Source of the DNA: LMUY01 sp964242215
Lineage (GTDB): Bacteria; Pseudomonadota; Alphaproteobacteria; Acetobacterales; Acetobacteraceae
Length of the DNA: 64,000 bases
Reading direction: 5' to 3'
Assembly: GCA_964242215.1 (NCBI GenBank)
Contig: CAXTCJ010000018.1
Coordinates: forward strand, 1-64,000
Shown here: positions 1 to 8,619 of the stretch, one piece after another
How the letters are laid out: each line of letters opens with the position of its first letter
Numbering within the stretch: position 1 is the stretch's first letter
Translations under genes and position numbers: made by a program
The notes under the pieces: model-generated
Seen by the model: only the letters and a program-made list of their open reading frames with translations
Database searches by the model: none
What the model was told of the DNA's origin: nothing

Positions 1-2
1 GT

Positions 3-515
3 TCCGTGCACATCGCGTGGAAGGAAGACGTGCGGGTCTGGCACCCCGGCCAGGCCTGGATTTGGGAGCCGGGCGGCCTCGGCGTATTCGACCCCGGCAT
101 CAACGCGCTCTCCATCGTCACCCGCGTCCTGCCACGCCCGCTTTTCGTGACCGCCGCCGATCTGTCGTTTCCAGAAAACCGCGCCACCCCCATCGCAGCC
201 AGCCTTCATCTCACCGACGCGACCGGCGTCCCCATCACCATGGAGCTGGATTGGCTGCAGACGGGGCCACAAAGCTGGGATATCCGGATCGACACCGACG
301 CCGGTTCCGTGACACTCGAAGCCGGCGGCAAGCGTTTGATCAACAGGGGCGAAATCCTCGTCGACGAGATTCCGGCCGAATACGCGGGCATCTATCGCCG
401 CTTCGTCGACCTCGCCGCGACAGGGTCGGCCGACATGGACCTCTCGCCGCTCGCCCTGGTGGCGGACGCGTTCCTGCTGGGCCACCGCCGGATCGTCGCC
501 CCCTTCGAAGACTAA
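3..515 (+). CDS. Gfo/Idh/MocA oxidoreductase, C-terminal part (aldose 1-dehydrogenase-like), 5' truncated
   Basis: The reading frame is open to the left window edge, so the N-terminal Rossmann NAD(P)-binding half lies outside. The visible 170 residues form the alpha/beta C-terminal domain of the Gfo/Idh/MocA family. The segment HPGQAWIWEP followed by GVFDPGINALSI is, from memory of the family, typical of the L-arabinose/D-galactose 1-dehydrogenases that feed oxidative pentose and galactose pathways. These enzymes oxidise the aldose C1 to a lactone with NAD(P)+. The first base listed is the first complete codon, not a start codon. Substrate choice between arabinose and galactose cannot be settled from this fragment. 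Confidence 0.75.
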   Translation, partial: SVHIAWKEDVRVWHPGQAWIWEPGGLGVFDPGINALSIVTRVLPRPLFVTAADLSFPENRATPIAASLHLTDATGVPITMELDWLQTGPQSWDIRIDTDAGSVTLEAGGKRLINRGEILVDEIPAEYAGIYRRFVDLAATGSADMDLSPLALVADAFLLGHRRIVAPFED

Positions 516-530
516 CCCCGCCACGCTTAT

Positions 531-655
531 CCTCCCCTGCGCAGCGGGGGAGGGGGACCATGCGAAGCATGGTGGTGGGGGCGCTTGGGCACGAACGGTG
601 CCTGCGCCCCCTCCGTCGGCTGCGCCGCCACCTCCCCCGTGGAGCACGGGGGAGG
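531..655. repeat. GC-rich palindromic intergenic repeat (REP-like)
   Basis: The intergenic stretch contains three hairpin-forming units: a CCTCCCC/GGGGGAGG stem at its left end, a central CCATGC-GAA-GCATGG hairpin, and CCTCCCCCGTG-GAG-CACGGGGGAGG at its right end. The same CCTCCCCC and CCATGC..GCATGG modules occur in reverse orientation at 25071-25124. This points to a dispersed intergenic element. It could also act as a transcription barrier after the upstream gene. Confidence 0.7.
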
Positions 656-779
656 TGTGCTGCCCCCCTTGACCTGATCTCGTAACGAAGTAACGCTCTG
701 GTACCGTATCGAATTTACGGGCCACAGCTGCGATCTGGGGACCGCTGCAACGAGAACCTTCGAACAGGCGAGCGACGAC

Positions 780-2918
780 ATGGCCGACGAAATGACGCAG
801 CAATTTGCCGCGAGCCACGACGCCGCTGACAGCAGCGAACGGGTTGGCCCGCCGACGCCGATGGAGTTCAGGATCGGCCTCGCTTTGGCGGGTGCAATCT
901 CCGCCGGGGCCTACACGGCCGGCGTGCTGGACTTCCTGGTGGAGGCGCTGGAGCAGTGGGAGGCCGCCCGTGGGCAGCCCGGCGTACCCGCCCACCGCAC
1001 TGGGCTGAAGGTAATCGCGGGCGCGTCGGCCGGTGCGATCACCGGCGCGCTCGGTTTGATCGCTCTGGCACGTGGGGCCAAGCCGCAGCCTCTGGAGCCA
1101 AGCGAGATCGCGAACTCCAACCGCAAGTTAGGGACCGAGTACAACCCGTCCCGCTGTGTGTTGCCGTCGCTATACAAAACTTGGGTCGAGCAGCCGCGGC
1201 TGGTGGCGCAAACATCGGGCGATCTCGACTTCCTGAGCCTCAGCGATTTGGAGGCACCTGTCGGCGGGCAGTCGGTGGTTGCGTCGGTGCTGAACTCCAA
1301 GCTCCTGGACGATATCAAAAACGCGGCGCTGCGCGGCCCCGCGGCGACCAACCCGGGGCGCCCCTATGTGGCCGAAGACATGCACCTGTACATGACGGTG
1401 TCCAACCTGCGCGGTATCCCGTTCAAGATCGGGTTCGGAGCCGGGCAGTATGGCATGCAGACCCATGGCGACCGGCTTCACTATAAGCTGAAGGGCGTCG
1501 GTGCTTGGCCCTGCGCCGGCAGCGCCTGGCTCGATACCGATCGCTACCTCGCGCTCGACACCAAGGATCTTCCGCTCGGACAGAACGACAAGGTGGCCGC
1601 TGAGTGGGACCTGTATGGCACGGTCGCACTCGCCTCCGCAGCGTTCCCGGTCGGTCTTGAATCGCGCGAGGTCGACACTGAATTCCTGCAGTACAAGGAC
1701 CGTGCATACCCGGTCGACGCGGACTTGAAATTCATCATCGAGCCGAGCTTCCCCGGTGTCCCCGCAGATTTCTCGGGCCGCTACAAATTCCTGAACGTCG
1801 ACGGCGGACTGATCAACAACAATCCGTTCGACTATGCCGAGTATGCCCTGCTCGGGCGACCATCCTTGCGCCGCAGCCCGGAACGCGACCCTACGAAAGA
1901 GGGTGAGCAGACTGATGCGGCGCTGATCATGATCGCGCCCTTCCCCGAGCCACCGGCCTTCCTCCCTGAGGGCCAGCCTAAGCCAGAACTGTCCGCGGTG
2001 CTTCGCGTCCTGCTGCCGACGTTGATGACGCAGGCTCGCTTCCGCGCCAGCGACCTTGCCATGGCGTTGGACCCGGACAACTACGGCCGCTATCTGATCG
2101 CCCCGGAACGCTCGGAGCCGCCCGGCAAGGAAGCGAAGTTCAAGATCGCGTGCGGCGCGTTAGGCGGCTTCGGCGGCTTCCTGGACCAGGCCTTCCGCGC
2201 GCACGACTACCAACTGGGCCGGCGTAACTGCCAGGAGTTCCTGCGTAACGTTTTCGGCGTTCCGGTGAACGCCGTTGCCGTTGACAATGGTTCGGACCAG
2301 CACCGCTTTATCGACAAGGTCAAGGCGGTTCCTCTCACGCGCATCATTCCTCTGCTCGGCAGCGCCGCGCAGGAAGTCGCCCTGCCGCACTGGCCACGCA
2401 TGAGCGAGGCTGACCTCGAGACACTCGGGGCTCGCATCGAGCAACGGCTGGACAAGCTGCTGCCGATCTTGGTCAGGGGCCAGACCAAGAGCCGGCGGCT
2501 TCGCTTGATCGCTGCGGTCGGCCTGTTCTTCGGCAAAAAGCGTGTTCTGGACGGGGTGCGATTCGCGATCCTGTCGGACCTGGTGCGGCGGGACCAGGTC
2601 GAGGGCTGGTGTCTTCCCGATGGCTTTAGGCTCAACTCCGATGACGCACGCGCCATACTCGCCGAGTTGGTATCGCCCAGTTTCGACTATCGCACGGTTG
2701 CAGGCATCGCAAAGTCCACGCATTTGGCGCTCGCAACGGTGACCGACATCGTGGACGCGTTGAAGCGCGCGGACGGCAACCCGCGCGTGCTTAGTGCACC
2801 GTGGGACCCGAACTTGCTCACTTTGAGGGTACGTGCACCGAAGGGCATGCAAGCCTGGCCCGGCGTTTCCGCGGTGCTTCGAAAGCTCAGCCCGCCAAGC
2901 CGCGACGACCAAGCCTGA
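780..2918 (+). CDS. patatin-like phospholipase family protein
   Basis: This is a 712-residue protein with a patatin acyl-hydrolase domain in its first 350-400 residues. A glycine-rich oxyanion region lies near residues 36-48. The nucleophile elbow G-A-S-A-G is at 81-85 (Ser83), and the D-G-G motif at 341-343 supplies the catalytic Asp341. The Ser-Asp dyad is therefore intact. The roughly 300-residue C-terminal extension has no motif I recognise. Its length fits the long bacterial patatin-related proteins rather than short ExoU-like ones. No signal peptide is visible. The likely role is hydrolysis of phospholipid or other acyl esters. It is a single-gene unit between two palindromic repeats. 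Confidence 0.88.
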   Translation: MADEMTQQFAASHDAADSSERVGPPTPMEFRIGLALAGAISAGAYTAGVLDFLVEALEQWEAARGQPGVPAHRTGLKVIAGASAGAITGALGLIALARGAKPQPLEPSEIANSNRKLGTEYNPSRCVLPSLYKTWVEQPRLVAQTSGDLDFLSLSDLEAPVGGQSVVASVLNSKLLDDIKNAALRGPAATNPGRPYVAEDMHLYMTVSNLRGIPFKIGFGAGQYGMQTHGDRLHYKLKGVGAWPCAGSAWLDTDRYLALDTKDLPLGQNDKVAAEWDLYGTVALASAAFPVGLESREVDTEFLQYKDRAYPVDADLKFIIEPSFPGVPADFSGRYKFLNVDGGLINNNPFDYAEYALLGRPSLRRSPERDPTKEGEQTDAALIMIAPFPEPPAFLPEGQPKPELSAVLRVLLPTLMTQARFRASDLAMALDPDNYGRYLIAPERSEPPGKEAKFKIACGALGGFGGFLDQAFRAHDYQLGRRNCQEFLRNVFGVPVNAVAVDNGSDQHRFIDKVKAVPLTRIIPLLGSAAQEVALPHWPRMSEADLETLGARIEQRLDKLLPILVRGQTKSRRLRLIAAVGLFFGKKRVLDGVRFAILSDLVRRDQVEGWCLPDGFRLNSDDARAILAELVSPSFDYRTVAGIAKSTHLALATVTDIVDALKRADGNPRVLSAPWDPNLLTLRVRAPKGMQAWPGVSAVLRKLSPPSRDDQA

Positions 2919-2950
2919 ATAGGTTCTCCCTACGCTTTTCCATTGCGCTG

Positions 2951-3000
2951 CTACCCCTCACCCCCACCGTCTCCCGCAAGGAGAGAGGGAGAAGGAGTGG
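2951..3000. repeat. palindromic intergenic repeat between convergent genes
   Basis: The stretch contains CTCACCCCCACCGTCTCCC, a GCAA loop, then GGAGAGAGGGAGAAGGAG, forming an imperfect hairpin. It sits between the convergent patatin gene and the minus-strand ThDP enzyme gene. It resembles a common REP-type sequence and may serve as a bidirectional transcription end, although no T tract follows. Confidence 0.5.
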
Positions 3001-3002
3001 GC

Positions 3003-4772
3003 CTACTCCCGGGTGAGCGCAGTTGCCATGGCGGGCGTGTAGCCGGGTTCGACGCGAACATCGACTACGGCGACGCCGCCGGCCTCCACGATAGCGATCG
3101 CGGCGGCGAACACGGCCGGCAACTCGCCCATGTCATGCACCGGGCCGAAGCCGTCGGCACCCTGCGCACGGGCGAGCCCGGCGAGGTCGATCTCCGGGTC
3201 GGACATACGCATACCGATCCACTTGTTCTCGACCGGCCGGGCGCGCATGCGGGCGACCTTCTCCTGGTGCACCTCGTCGTTGAAGAAAGACTGGTTGTTC
3301 GTCACCACCAGCAACAGCGGGATGCGGTAATGCGTCGCCGTCCACAGCGCGGTGACGCCCATCAGGAAATCACCATCGCCGCAGATCGACACCGGCAGAC
3401 GGCCCGATTCGCGCAGCGCCAGCGCTGCACCCACCGAGATCCCCGGTCCGCCGCCGATCCCGCCGCCGCCGTCCGAGCCTAGGAAATCCAGCGGGTGACG
3501 GAACGGCCACGACGCGCCGTCCCACGATAGCGGCAGATGCAGCAGTGACACGGCGCGCTCACCCAAGGCGTGCCGCAGCGCGATCGCCATACGGCTGGTG
3601 ACGATCGGGCCGCTCGGGTCAGCTGCAGGTATGCCGCCGGGCACAGATGTTTGCGGCTCTTTCGCCGGCAGCGCGGCGGCCATTGCCCCGGCGACTGCAT
3701 CTGGATCGGCCGCGAGGAACAGATCGACTGGCGGCAGGCCCTGGTGGTCCATGCTCCAACCATTGTGCACGGCGTGGTCCAGCGACACCTGGATGATCTT
3801 TGCGGAGGACGCACCGGATGCCTTCAACGTGCCGGCCAGGTCCACCCAGTCGAGACTTAGGATCACGTCCGCGGCGCCGATCGCCTTGGCTGCATCGCCG
3901 GTGGCGAACACGCCGGGGCTACCGGCATGCAGCGGATGGTCCGTCGGGAAGGCTGCACCTATTTTAAGGTCGGTAACGACGCTGGCGCCGAGCGCCTCGG
4001 CTAGCTTCACCCGCGCGGCCCAAGCGGCTTCGCTGCGGGATACCCGACCCGCCATGATCAACGGCCGGCTCGCACCCTGGAGCAGGCTGAGTGCCGCAGC
4101 GACCAGAGCGTCCGGCGCGCCGGCCTGCACCGGCGGCATCAGCCGGGCCGCATCGATCGGCGGCAAAGCGGCTGCCAACGGTGCTTCCTGCAACCCGGCG
4201 TCCAGGTTCACGTAAACCGGCCCCATCGGCGCCGTGCGGGAGATCCAGGCGGCACGCAGCAGGGCCTCGCGGGCGGCTTCCGGCGAGGTCGGTTGCGCGT
4301 CCCATTTCACATAGGGGCGCACGATGGCGCCCTGGTCCGCCGCCGTGTGGATCCACTCGATCCAGGGGCGGCGCTTGGCCGCGTCCAGCGGCCCGGTGGC
4401 GCCCAGCACGATCACCGGCATGCGGTCGCACCACGCGTTGAAGATCGCCATCGTGGCGTGGAACAGCCCGACATTGGAGTGGACCGCCGCCAGCATCGGC
4501 GTTCCCGTGACTTTGGCCCAGCCTTGGGCGATTGCCACCGCGTGCTCCTCGTGTAGGCAGAGCAGCATCTGCGGGGCAGCGTTGCCCAGGTGATTGACCA
4601 GGCTGTCGTGCAGTCCGCGATAGCTGGCGCCGGGGTTGAGCGCGATGAACGGAATATTCAGCGATCGGATCGCCTCGGCGATGGCATCGCTGCCGAACAG
4701 CGCGTTGCCTTCGGCCGGCAGCCCGGCGGGGCGCTCCACGTCGACGGAGAGTTGGGTGATTGTGTCTGGCAT
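3003..4772 (-). CDS. thiamine diphosphate-dependent decarboxylase/acetolactate synthase-like enzyme
   Basis: This 589-residue ThDP enzyme has the three-domain plan of the acetolactate synthase/benzoylformate decarboxylase family. The N-terminal PYR domain carries the cofactor-activating Glu in the H-E-E-H motif (about residues 74-77). A central domain follows, then a C-terminal PP domain with the ThDP/Mg motif starting at GDGDFLMG (about 465) and ending at the NN of VVTNNQSFF (about 495). As the last gene of the minus-strand operon, 12 bases after an aldehyde dehydrogenase, it probably decarboxylates a 2-oxo acid to an aldehyde that its neighbour oxidises. Carboligation activity or another substrate cannot be excluded. 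Confidence 0.85.
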   Translation of the reverse strand: MPDTITQLSVDVERPAGLPAEGNALFGSDAIAEAIRSLNIPFIALNPGASYRGLHDSLVNHLGNAAPQMLLCLHEEHAVAIAQGWAKVTGTPMLAAVHSNVGLFHATMAIFNAWCDRMPVIVLGATGPLDAAKRRPWIEWIHTAADQGAIVRPYVKWDAQPTSPEAAREALLRAAWISRTAPMGPVYVNLDAGLQEAPLAAALPPIDAARLMPPVQAGAPDALVAAALSLLQGASRPLIMAGRVSRSEAAWAARVKLAEALGASVVTDLKIGAAFPTDHPLHAGSPGVFATGDAAKAIGAADVILSLDWVDLAGTLKASGASSAKIIQVSLDHAVHNGWSMDHQGLPPVDLFLAADPDAVAGAMAAALPAKEPQTSVPGGIPAADPSGPIVTSRMAIALRHALGERAVSLLHLPLSWDGASWPFRHPLDFLGSDGGGGIGGGPGISVGAALALRESGRLPVSICGDGDFLMGVTALWTATHYRIPLLLVVTNNQSFFNDEVHQEKVARMRARPVENKWIGMRMSDPEIDLAGLARAQGADGFGPVHDMGELPAVFAAAIAIVEAGGVAVVDVRVEPGYTPAMATALTRE

Positions 4773-4784
4773 GCTGTGCGCCCC

Positions 4785-6287
4785 TTAACCGGCTGCCCGG
4801 CCGGGCCGCTTGAGGTTGATGTGGATATTCTTCTCCTGCGTGAAAGCGATCAACTCCTCCAGGCATTCCTCCCGGCCCAGGCCCGACTGTTTGAAGCCGC
4901 CGAACGGAGTGCCGAGGAAGTGTTTCGACGTCTCGTTGATCCAGACGAACCCGGACTCCACCGCCATCGCCGTGCGGTGCGCTTGCGTGATGTCGTTCGT
5001 CCAGATCGAACACGTCAGACCATATTCAGGGTGGTTCACCTGCGTCAGCATCGAGGCATGATCGCTCCAGCGCAGGACCGAGAGGACGGGGCCGAAGATC
5101 TCCTCCTTGGCGATGGTCATGTCCATGGTGACGTCGGCGAACACGGTTGGCTCGATAAAATTGCCCCCCGCCAACGCCGGGTCGGTCGGCACGCCGCCGC
5201 CGCAGACGAGGCGCGCGCCTTCCTGCCGGGCGCTGTCGATATGGCGGAGGATGCGCTCGTGCTGCGCCTTGCTGGCGATAGCCCCCATGGTGGTGGATGG
5301 GTCGGTGGGCAGGCCCGGCTTGAAGCGCGCCGCCTTCGCCGCGATGCGCTCCACCACGGCGTCGTGAATGGAGTCATGCAGGAAGGCACGGCTGGTGGAG
5401 CCGCAGGATTGGCCGCACCAAGTAAAGTTCATGCCCGATACCACGGCGTTGGCAACTTCGTCCGGATCGGAGTCGGCGAAGGCGATCAGTGCGTTCTTGC
5501 CGCCCAATTCCAGCAGCACGGGCTTCAGCGTCTCGGACGCAGCCCGCATCACGGCGCGGCCGGTCGGCACGCTGCCGATCAGGGCCACCATGGCGATGCC
5601 CGGATGGCTGGTGAGCTTGGCCCCGACTTCGCGTCCGCCCGGCAGCACGTTGAACACGCCGGGGGGCAACAGGCCGCCGATCAACTCGGCCAAGCGCAGG
5701 GCAGAGAGCGGCGCCTGCTCCGGCGGCTTGATGATCACCGAATTACCGGCGGCGAGCGGGGCGGCCGACTTGCCGGCGCAGAACATGAACGGATGGTTGA
5801 ACGGGATGATGCGCGCCACGACCCCACGCGGCTCGCGCACGGAAAAGTTCACGGCATCGGGCCCCATCGGGACGCTGGCGCCCTTCATCTCCGTCACCAG
5901 TCCGGCGAAGAAATCCATTTGCCCGGCGGCGATCATCACGTCGCCCTGCATCTCGGTGTAAGGATTGCCGCCATCGGCCGCGTCCAGCATCGCCAATTCG
6001 CGGCCATGCTTGCGCAGTGTGTCGGCGACGGCGCGCAGCACCTTCGCACGTTCCAACGGGGGCACGCGGCGCCATTCGGCGAAGCCCGCGGTGGCCGCGG
6101 CGATCGCTGCCTCCACGTCCTCGAGCCCGGCGTCCGATATGCGACACAGCACTTCGCCCGTGGCGGGGCTGCGCACGTCCACTTCGCCACCGGCTTTCGC
6201 CGCGTGCCATGCCCCGCCGTAATACAGGCCGTGTTGGCCGGGAAGCACGAGCTCGGCTGGTGCTGCGATCGGTGTTTGCACGTTCAT
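4785..6287 (-). CDS. NAD(P)-dependent aldehyde dehydrogenase
   Basis: This 500-residue protein has the standard aldehyde dehydrogenase superfamily length. It carries the active-site base in LELGGKN (Glu about 260) and the nucleophilic Cys in GQSCGST (Cys about 295). The Cys segment resembles betaine/aromatic aldehyde dehydrogenases. An N-x-P-F-M-F segment for cofactor binding is also present. The enzyme oxidises an aldehyde to the acid with NAD(P)+. Its start codon overlaps the stop of the upstream symporter gene (ATGA), so the two are translationally coupled. The ThDP enzyme downstream suggests the aldehyde comes from 2-oxo acid decarboxylation; that link is inference. Confidence 0.92.
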   Translation of the reverse strand: MNVQTPIAAPAELVLPGQHGLYYGGAWHAAKAGGEVDVRSPATGEVLCRISDAGLEDVEAAIAAATAGFAEWRRVPPLERAKVLRAVADTLRKHGRELAMLDAADGGNPYTEMQGDVMIAAGQMDFFAGLVTEMKGASVPMGPDAVNFSVREPRGVVARIIPFNHPFMFCAGKSAAPLAAGNSVIIKPPEQAPLSALRLAELIGGLLPPGVFNVLPGGREVGAKLTSHPGIAMVALIGSVPTGRAVMRAASETLKPVLLELGGKNALIAFADSDPDEVANAVVSGMNFTWCGQSCGSTSRAFLHDSIHDAVVERIAAKAARFKPGLPTDPSTTMGAIASKAQHERILRHIDSARQEGARLVCGGGVPTDPALAGGNFIEPTVFADVTMDMTIAKEEIFGPVLSVLRWSDHASMLTQVNHPEYGLTCSIWTNDITQAHRTAMAVESGFVWINETSKHFLGTPFGGFKQSGLGREECLEELIAFTQEKNIHINLKRPGRAAG

Positions 6288-7861
6288 GCGCTGACCCCCT
6301 TTGGAGTGGTTATGACGCCGCTGATCGGAGCCTTGGGGGCCCCCAGGAGCAGCCTACGTTGAAGTGCGGCAAACCTCAGTCCCGTGCGCTCCCGGGCGCC
6401 TGCCAACGACACCACGACGCCAACCGCGAAGGCGAGCGGGCAACTGATGATGCCGGGGTTGCGCAGGCCCACGACGGACGTTGCATGGTGCAGCAGATCC
6501 ACCTGCACCAGCGGGGACAGGTACACCAGCGCGATACTACAGACCGCACCGCATGTCATCGCTGCCACGGCTCCGGCCGTGGTCAAACGGGACCAAAAGA
6601 TCGCCAGCATCAGAACCGGGAACACCGTACTTGCGGCGATAGCGGTGGACAGCCCGACGAGCACCGCCAGGTTCTGTCCCTGCAATGCCAGGCCGAGCAG
6701 CACGCCGACGATGCCCAACACGACCGTGGTCACTCGCGCAACCAGCAGCAATTCGCGCTGTCCCGCTCCCTTGCGCAGCAGCCCCGCCCAGATGTCGTGC
6801 GACATCGTCGCAGCCCCGGTGATCACCACGCCGGACACGACGGCCAGGATCGTCCCGAACGACACGGCCGCAACGAAACCGAGCAGCGGACCGCCGCCAA
6901 GATGCAGTGCCAGCAACGGCAGGGCAAGGTTGCCGCCGCGGTCGGCCGCGCGGATCGCATCGGTTCCGATCAACTGCATCGCAGCGTAGCCGACGAGGAT
7001 CAGGCCAAGCTGTACGACGGCAATGATCCCCGTCGCATATAGCACCGACCGTCTGGCGGCCCCGGCGTTGGGGACGGTGTAGAAGCGGATCAGCACGTGC
7101 GGCAGGCTGGCCACGCCGATCGGCATCGTGAGGCCGAGCGATAGCGCGTCGACCGGGTCGGCAAACACTCGGCCCGGCGCCAGCATCGAGGGGCCCGGCC
7201 GGTTTCCTACGCTTGCGAACAGTTCCCCGAGGTGGAAGCCGTAGGCTTGCGCCGTGAGCACGACCAGGATGACGAAGGCCACCAGCATCAGGGAGGTCTT
7301 GATGATCTGCACGAACGTTGTCGCGATCATACCGCCGAACAGGACGTAGACCATCATGATGGCGCCGGTGATCTCCACGGCGGTGCCGTAGGGCAATCCG
7401 AATAGCAGATGCACCAACGTGCCGGCCCCGACCATCTGCAACGTCAGGTACATCAGGACCAGCAGGATGCTCATCACCGACGCCGCTACGCGTACCGTGT
7501 CCGAGCCCAGCCGCACCGTCAGCACGTCGTTGAATGTGTAAGACCCGAGATTGCGTAACGGCTCGGCCAGCAGCAGCAACAGCAGCGTGAACCCGACCGT
7601 CGCCCCCATGCAAAACAAGATACCGTCGAACCCGGCGAGTGCGATCAATCCGCCGACGCCGAGCACACCGGCCGCCGACAGGAAGTCGCCGGCGAGCGCC
7701 AGTCCGTTCTGCCACGGTCCGATCCGGTGACCGGCGGCGAGGTAGTCGGCGGTCGAGCGGGTGCGCCGGGCGGCCCACCAGGTAACGGCCAAGGTTGCCA
7801 GCACGAACACCAGGAAGAACGCGATTGCGGTTCCACTGGTCTGGGCGAGGGCCGCGTCCAT
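6284..7861 (-). CDS. sodium:solute symporter (SSS family), second paralogue
   Basis: This is a 525-residue polytopic membrane protein of the SSS family. The N-terminal helix ends in TWWAARRTRS and is followed by the Na+ symporter motif region QNGLALAGDFLSAAG. About 13 hydrophobic segments are evident, as in acetate/monocarboxylate permeases of the ActP type. I chose the ATG at 7861 because the upstream frame lies over the neighbouring enzyme gene and lacks membrane character. That start lies just past the stop of the racemase-like gene. It is clearly paralogous to the symporter at 8612-10153 over the whole length. The two flank the racemase-like gene, so they probably import related carboxylates. 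Confidence 0.9.
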   Translation of the reverse strand: MDAALAQTSGTAIAFFLVFVLATLAVTWWAARRTRSTADYLAAGHRIGPWQNGLALAGDFLSAAGVLGVGGLIALAGFDGILFCMGATVGFTLLLLLLAEPLRNLGSYTFNDVLTVRLGSDTVRVAASVMSILLVLMYLTLQMVGAGTLVHLLFGLPYGTAVEITGAIMMVYVLFGGMIATTFVQIIKTSLMLVAFVILVVLTAQAYGFHLGELFASVGNRPGPSMLAPGRVFADPVDALSLGLTMPIGVASLPHVLIRFYTVPNAGAARRSVLYATGIIAVVQLGLILVGYAAMQLIGTDAIRAADRGGNLALPLLALHLGGGPLLGFVAAVSFGTILAVVSGVVITGAATMSHDIWAGLLRKGAGQRELLLVARVTTVVLGIVGVLLGLALQGQNLAVLVGLSTAIAASTVFPVLMLAIFWSRLTTAGAVAAMTCGAVCSIALVYLSPLVQVDLLHHATSVVGLRNPGIISCPLAFAVGVVVSLAGARERTGLRFAALQRRLLLGAPKAPISGVITTPKGVSA

Positions 7862-7863
7862 GG

Positions 7864-8619
7864 TCAATGCCGAGCCAGCAGCGTGCCGCACCCGGCGAAC
7901 TGGTCCACGACCCCCATCGAGCGCAGGCAATGCCAGACCATCGCCTGGTTGCTCGTCACCACGGGGCGGCCGAGGTCCCGCTCGATCGCATCGATCACCG
8001 GGCGGACGCGGATATTGGTGCAACTGATGAAGTATGCGTCGGCGTCGGGGTGCCGGTTCGCCAGCGCCTCGCGATGCCACTGGTCGGGTTCCACGGTGGC
8101 CATCTCGGCGCCGTTCGCGATGTCTAACCCGCGATCCTTCAGCACGGTGATACCGAAGTGGCGCAGGAAGGCGGTCTCGGTCTGGTTGACGTGCGCGATG
8201 TATGGCGAGATCAACACGACCCGCTTGGCCTCGAGTGTGGCGAAGGCTGCCAGCAGGGCGGCGGATGTGTCGGTGGCGGGTCGTCCGGTCGCCGTCTCGA
8301 TGCGGCGGCGGATGCTCTCGCCCATGGCCGGGTCGAGGGTGGAGACGGCGGTGCAGTGGAACACGATCAGGTCGGGTTCGGTATCGCCGACCAGGCTGGC
8401 CGCGTGCTCCACATCCTCCGTCATGGCGAGGTATTCCTCACGCGTGCTGCCTCGTAGGCGCAGCCTTGTGCTGTGGACGGTGGTGCCTGCCGGCATCATG
8501 GCAACTGCGTCGGGTTCGGCGCAGGTGTTCACCGACGGCATCAGCATGCCCAGCCTTGCACGGAACCCATAACCGCCCGGTCGGCGCAGCGTCGCGCGTG
8601 GTTCGATCGTGTCAGGCAT
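7864..8619 (-). CDS. aspartate/glutamate racemase superfamily enzyme (maleate isomerase/arylmalonate decarboxylase-like)
   Basis: This 251-residue protein has the two-cysteine pattern of the Asp/Glu racemase superfamily: Cys89 in IVFHCTAVS and Cys200 in YFISCTNIR. The conserved LGMLMPSVN start segment (about residues 23-31) is typical of maleate isomerase and arylmalonate decarboxylase relatives. The decarboxylases keep only the second Cys, so two cysteines favour an isomerase or racemase. The ATG at 8619 is chosen over a longer frame because GGGAGG precedes it, and it overlaps the stop of the upstream symporter by 8 bases. It lies between two SSS paralogues, so its substrate is probably an imported di- or monocarboxylate. 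Confidence 0.8.
   Translation of the reverse strand: MPDTIEPRATLRRPGGYGFRARLGMLMPSVNTCAEPDAVAMMPAGTTVHSTRLRLRGSTREEYLAMTEDVEHAASLVGDTEPDLIVFHCTAVSTLDPAMGESIRRRIETATGRPATDTSAALLAAFATLEAKRVVLISPYIAHVNQTETAFLRHFGITVLKDRGLDIANGAEMATVEPDQWHREALANRHPDADAYFISCTNIRVRPVIDAIERDLGRPVVTSNQAMVWHCLRSMGVVDQFAGCGTLLARH

Noticed and set aside
4590..6362. 590-codon plus-strand open frame over the aldehyde dehydrogenase gene
   Set aside because: Its composition is low-complexity (Arg, His, Gly, Ala-rich) and it lies antisense to a gene with clear catalytic motifs; such long antisense frames are normal in high-GC DNA.
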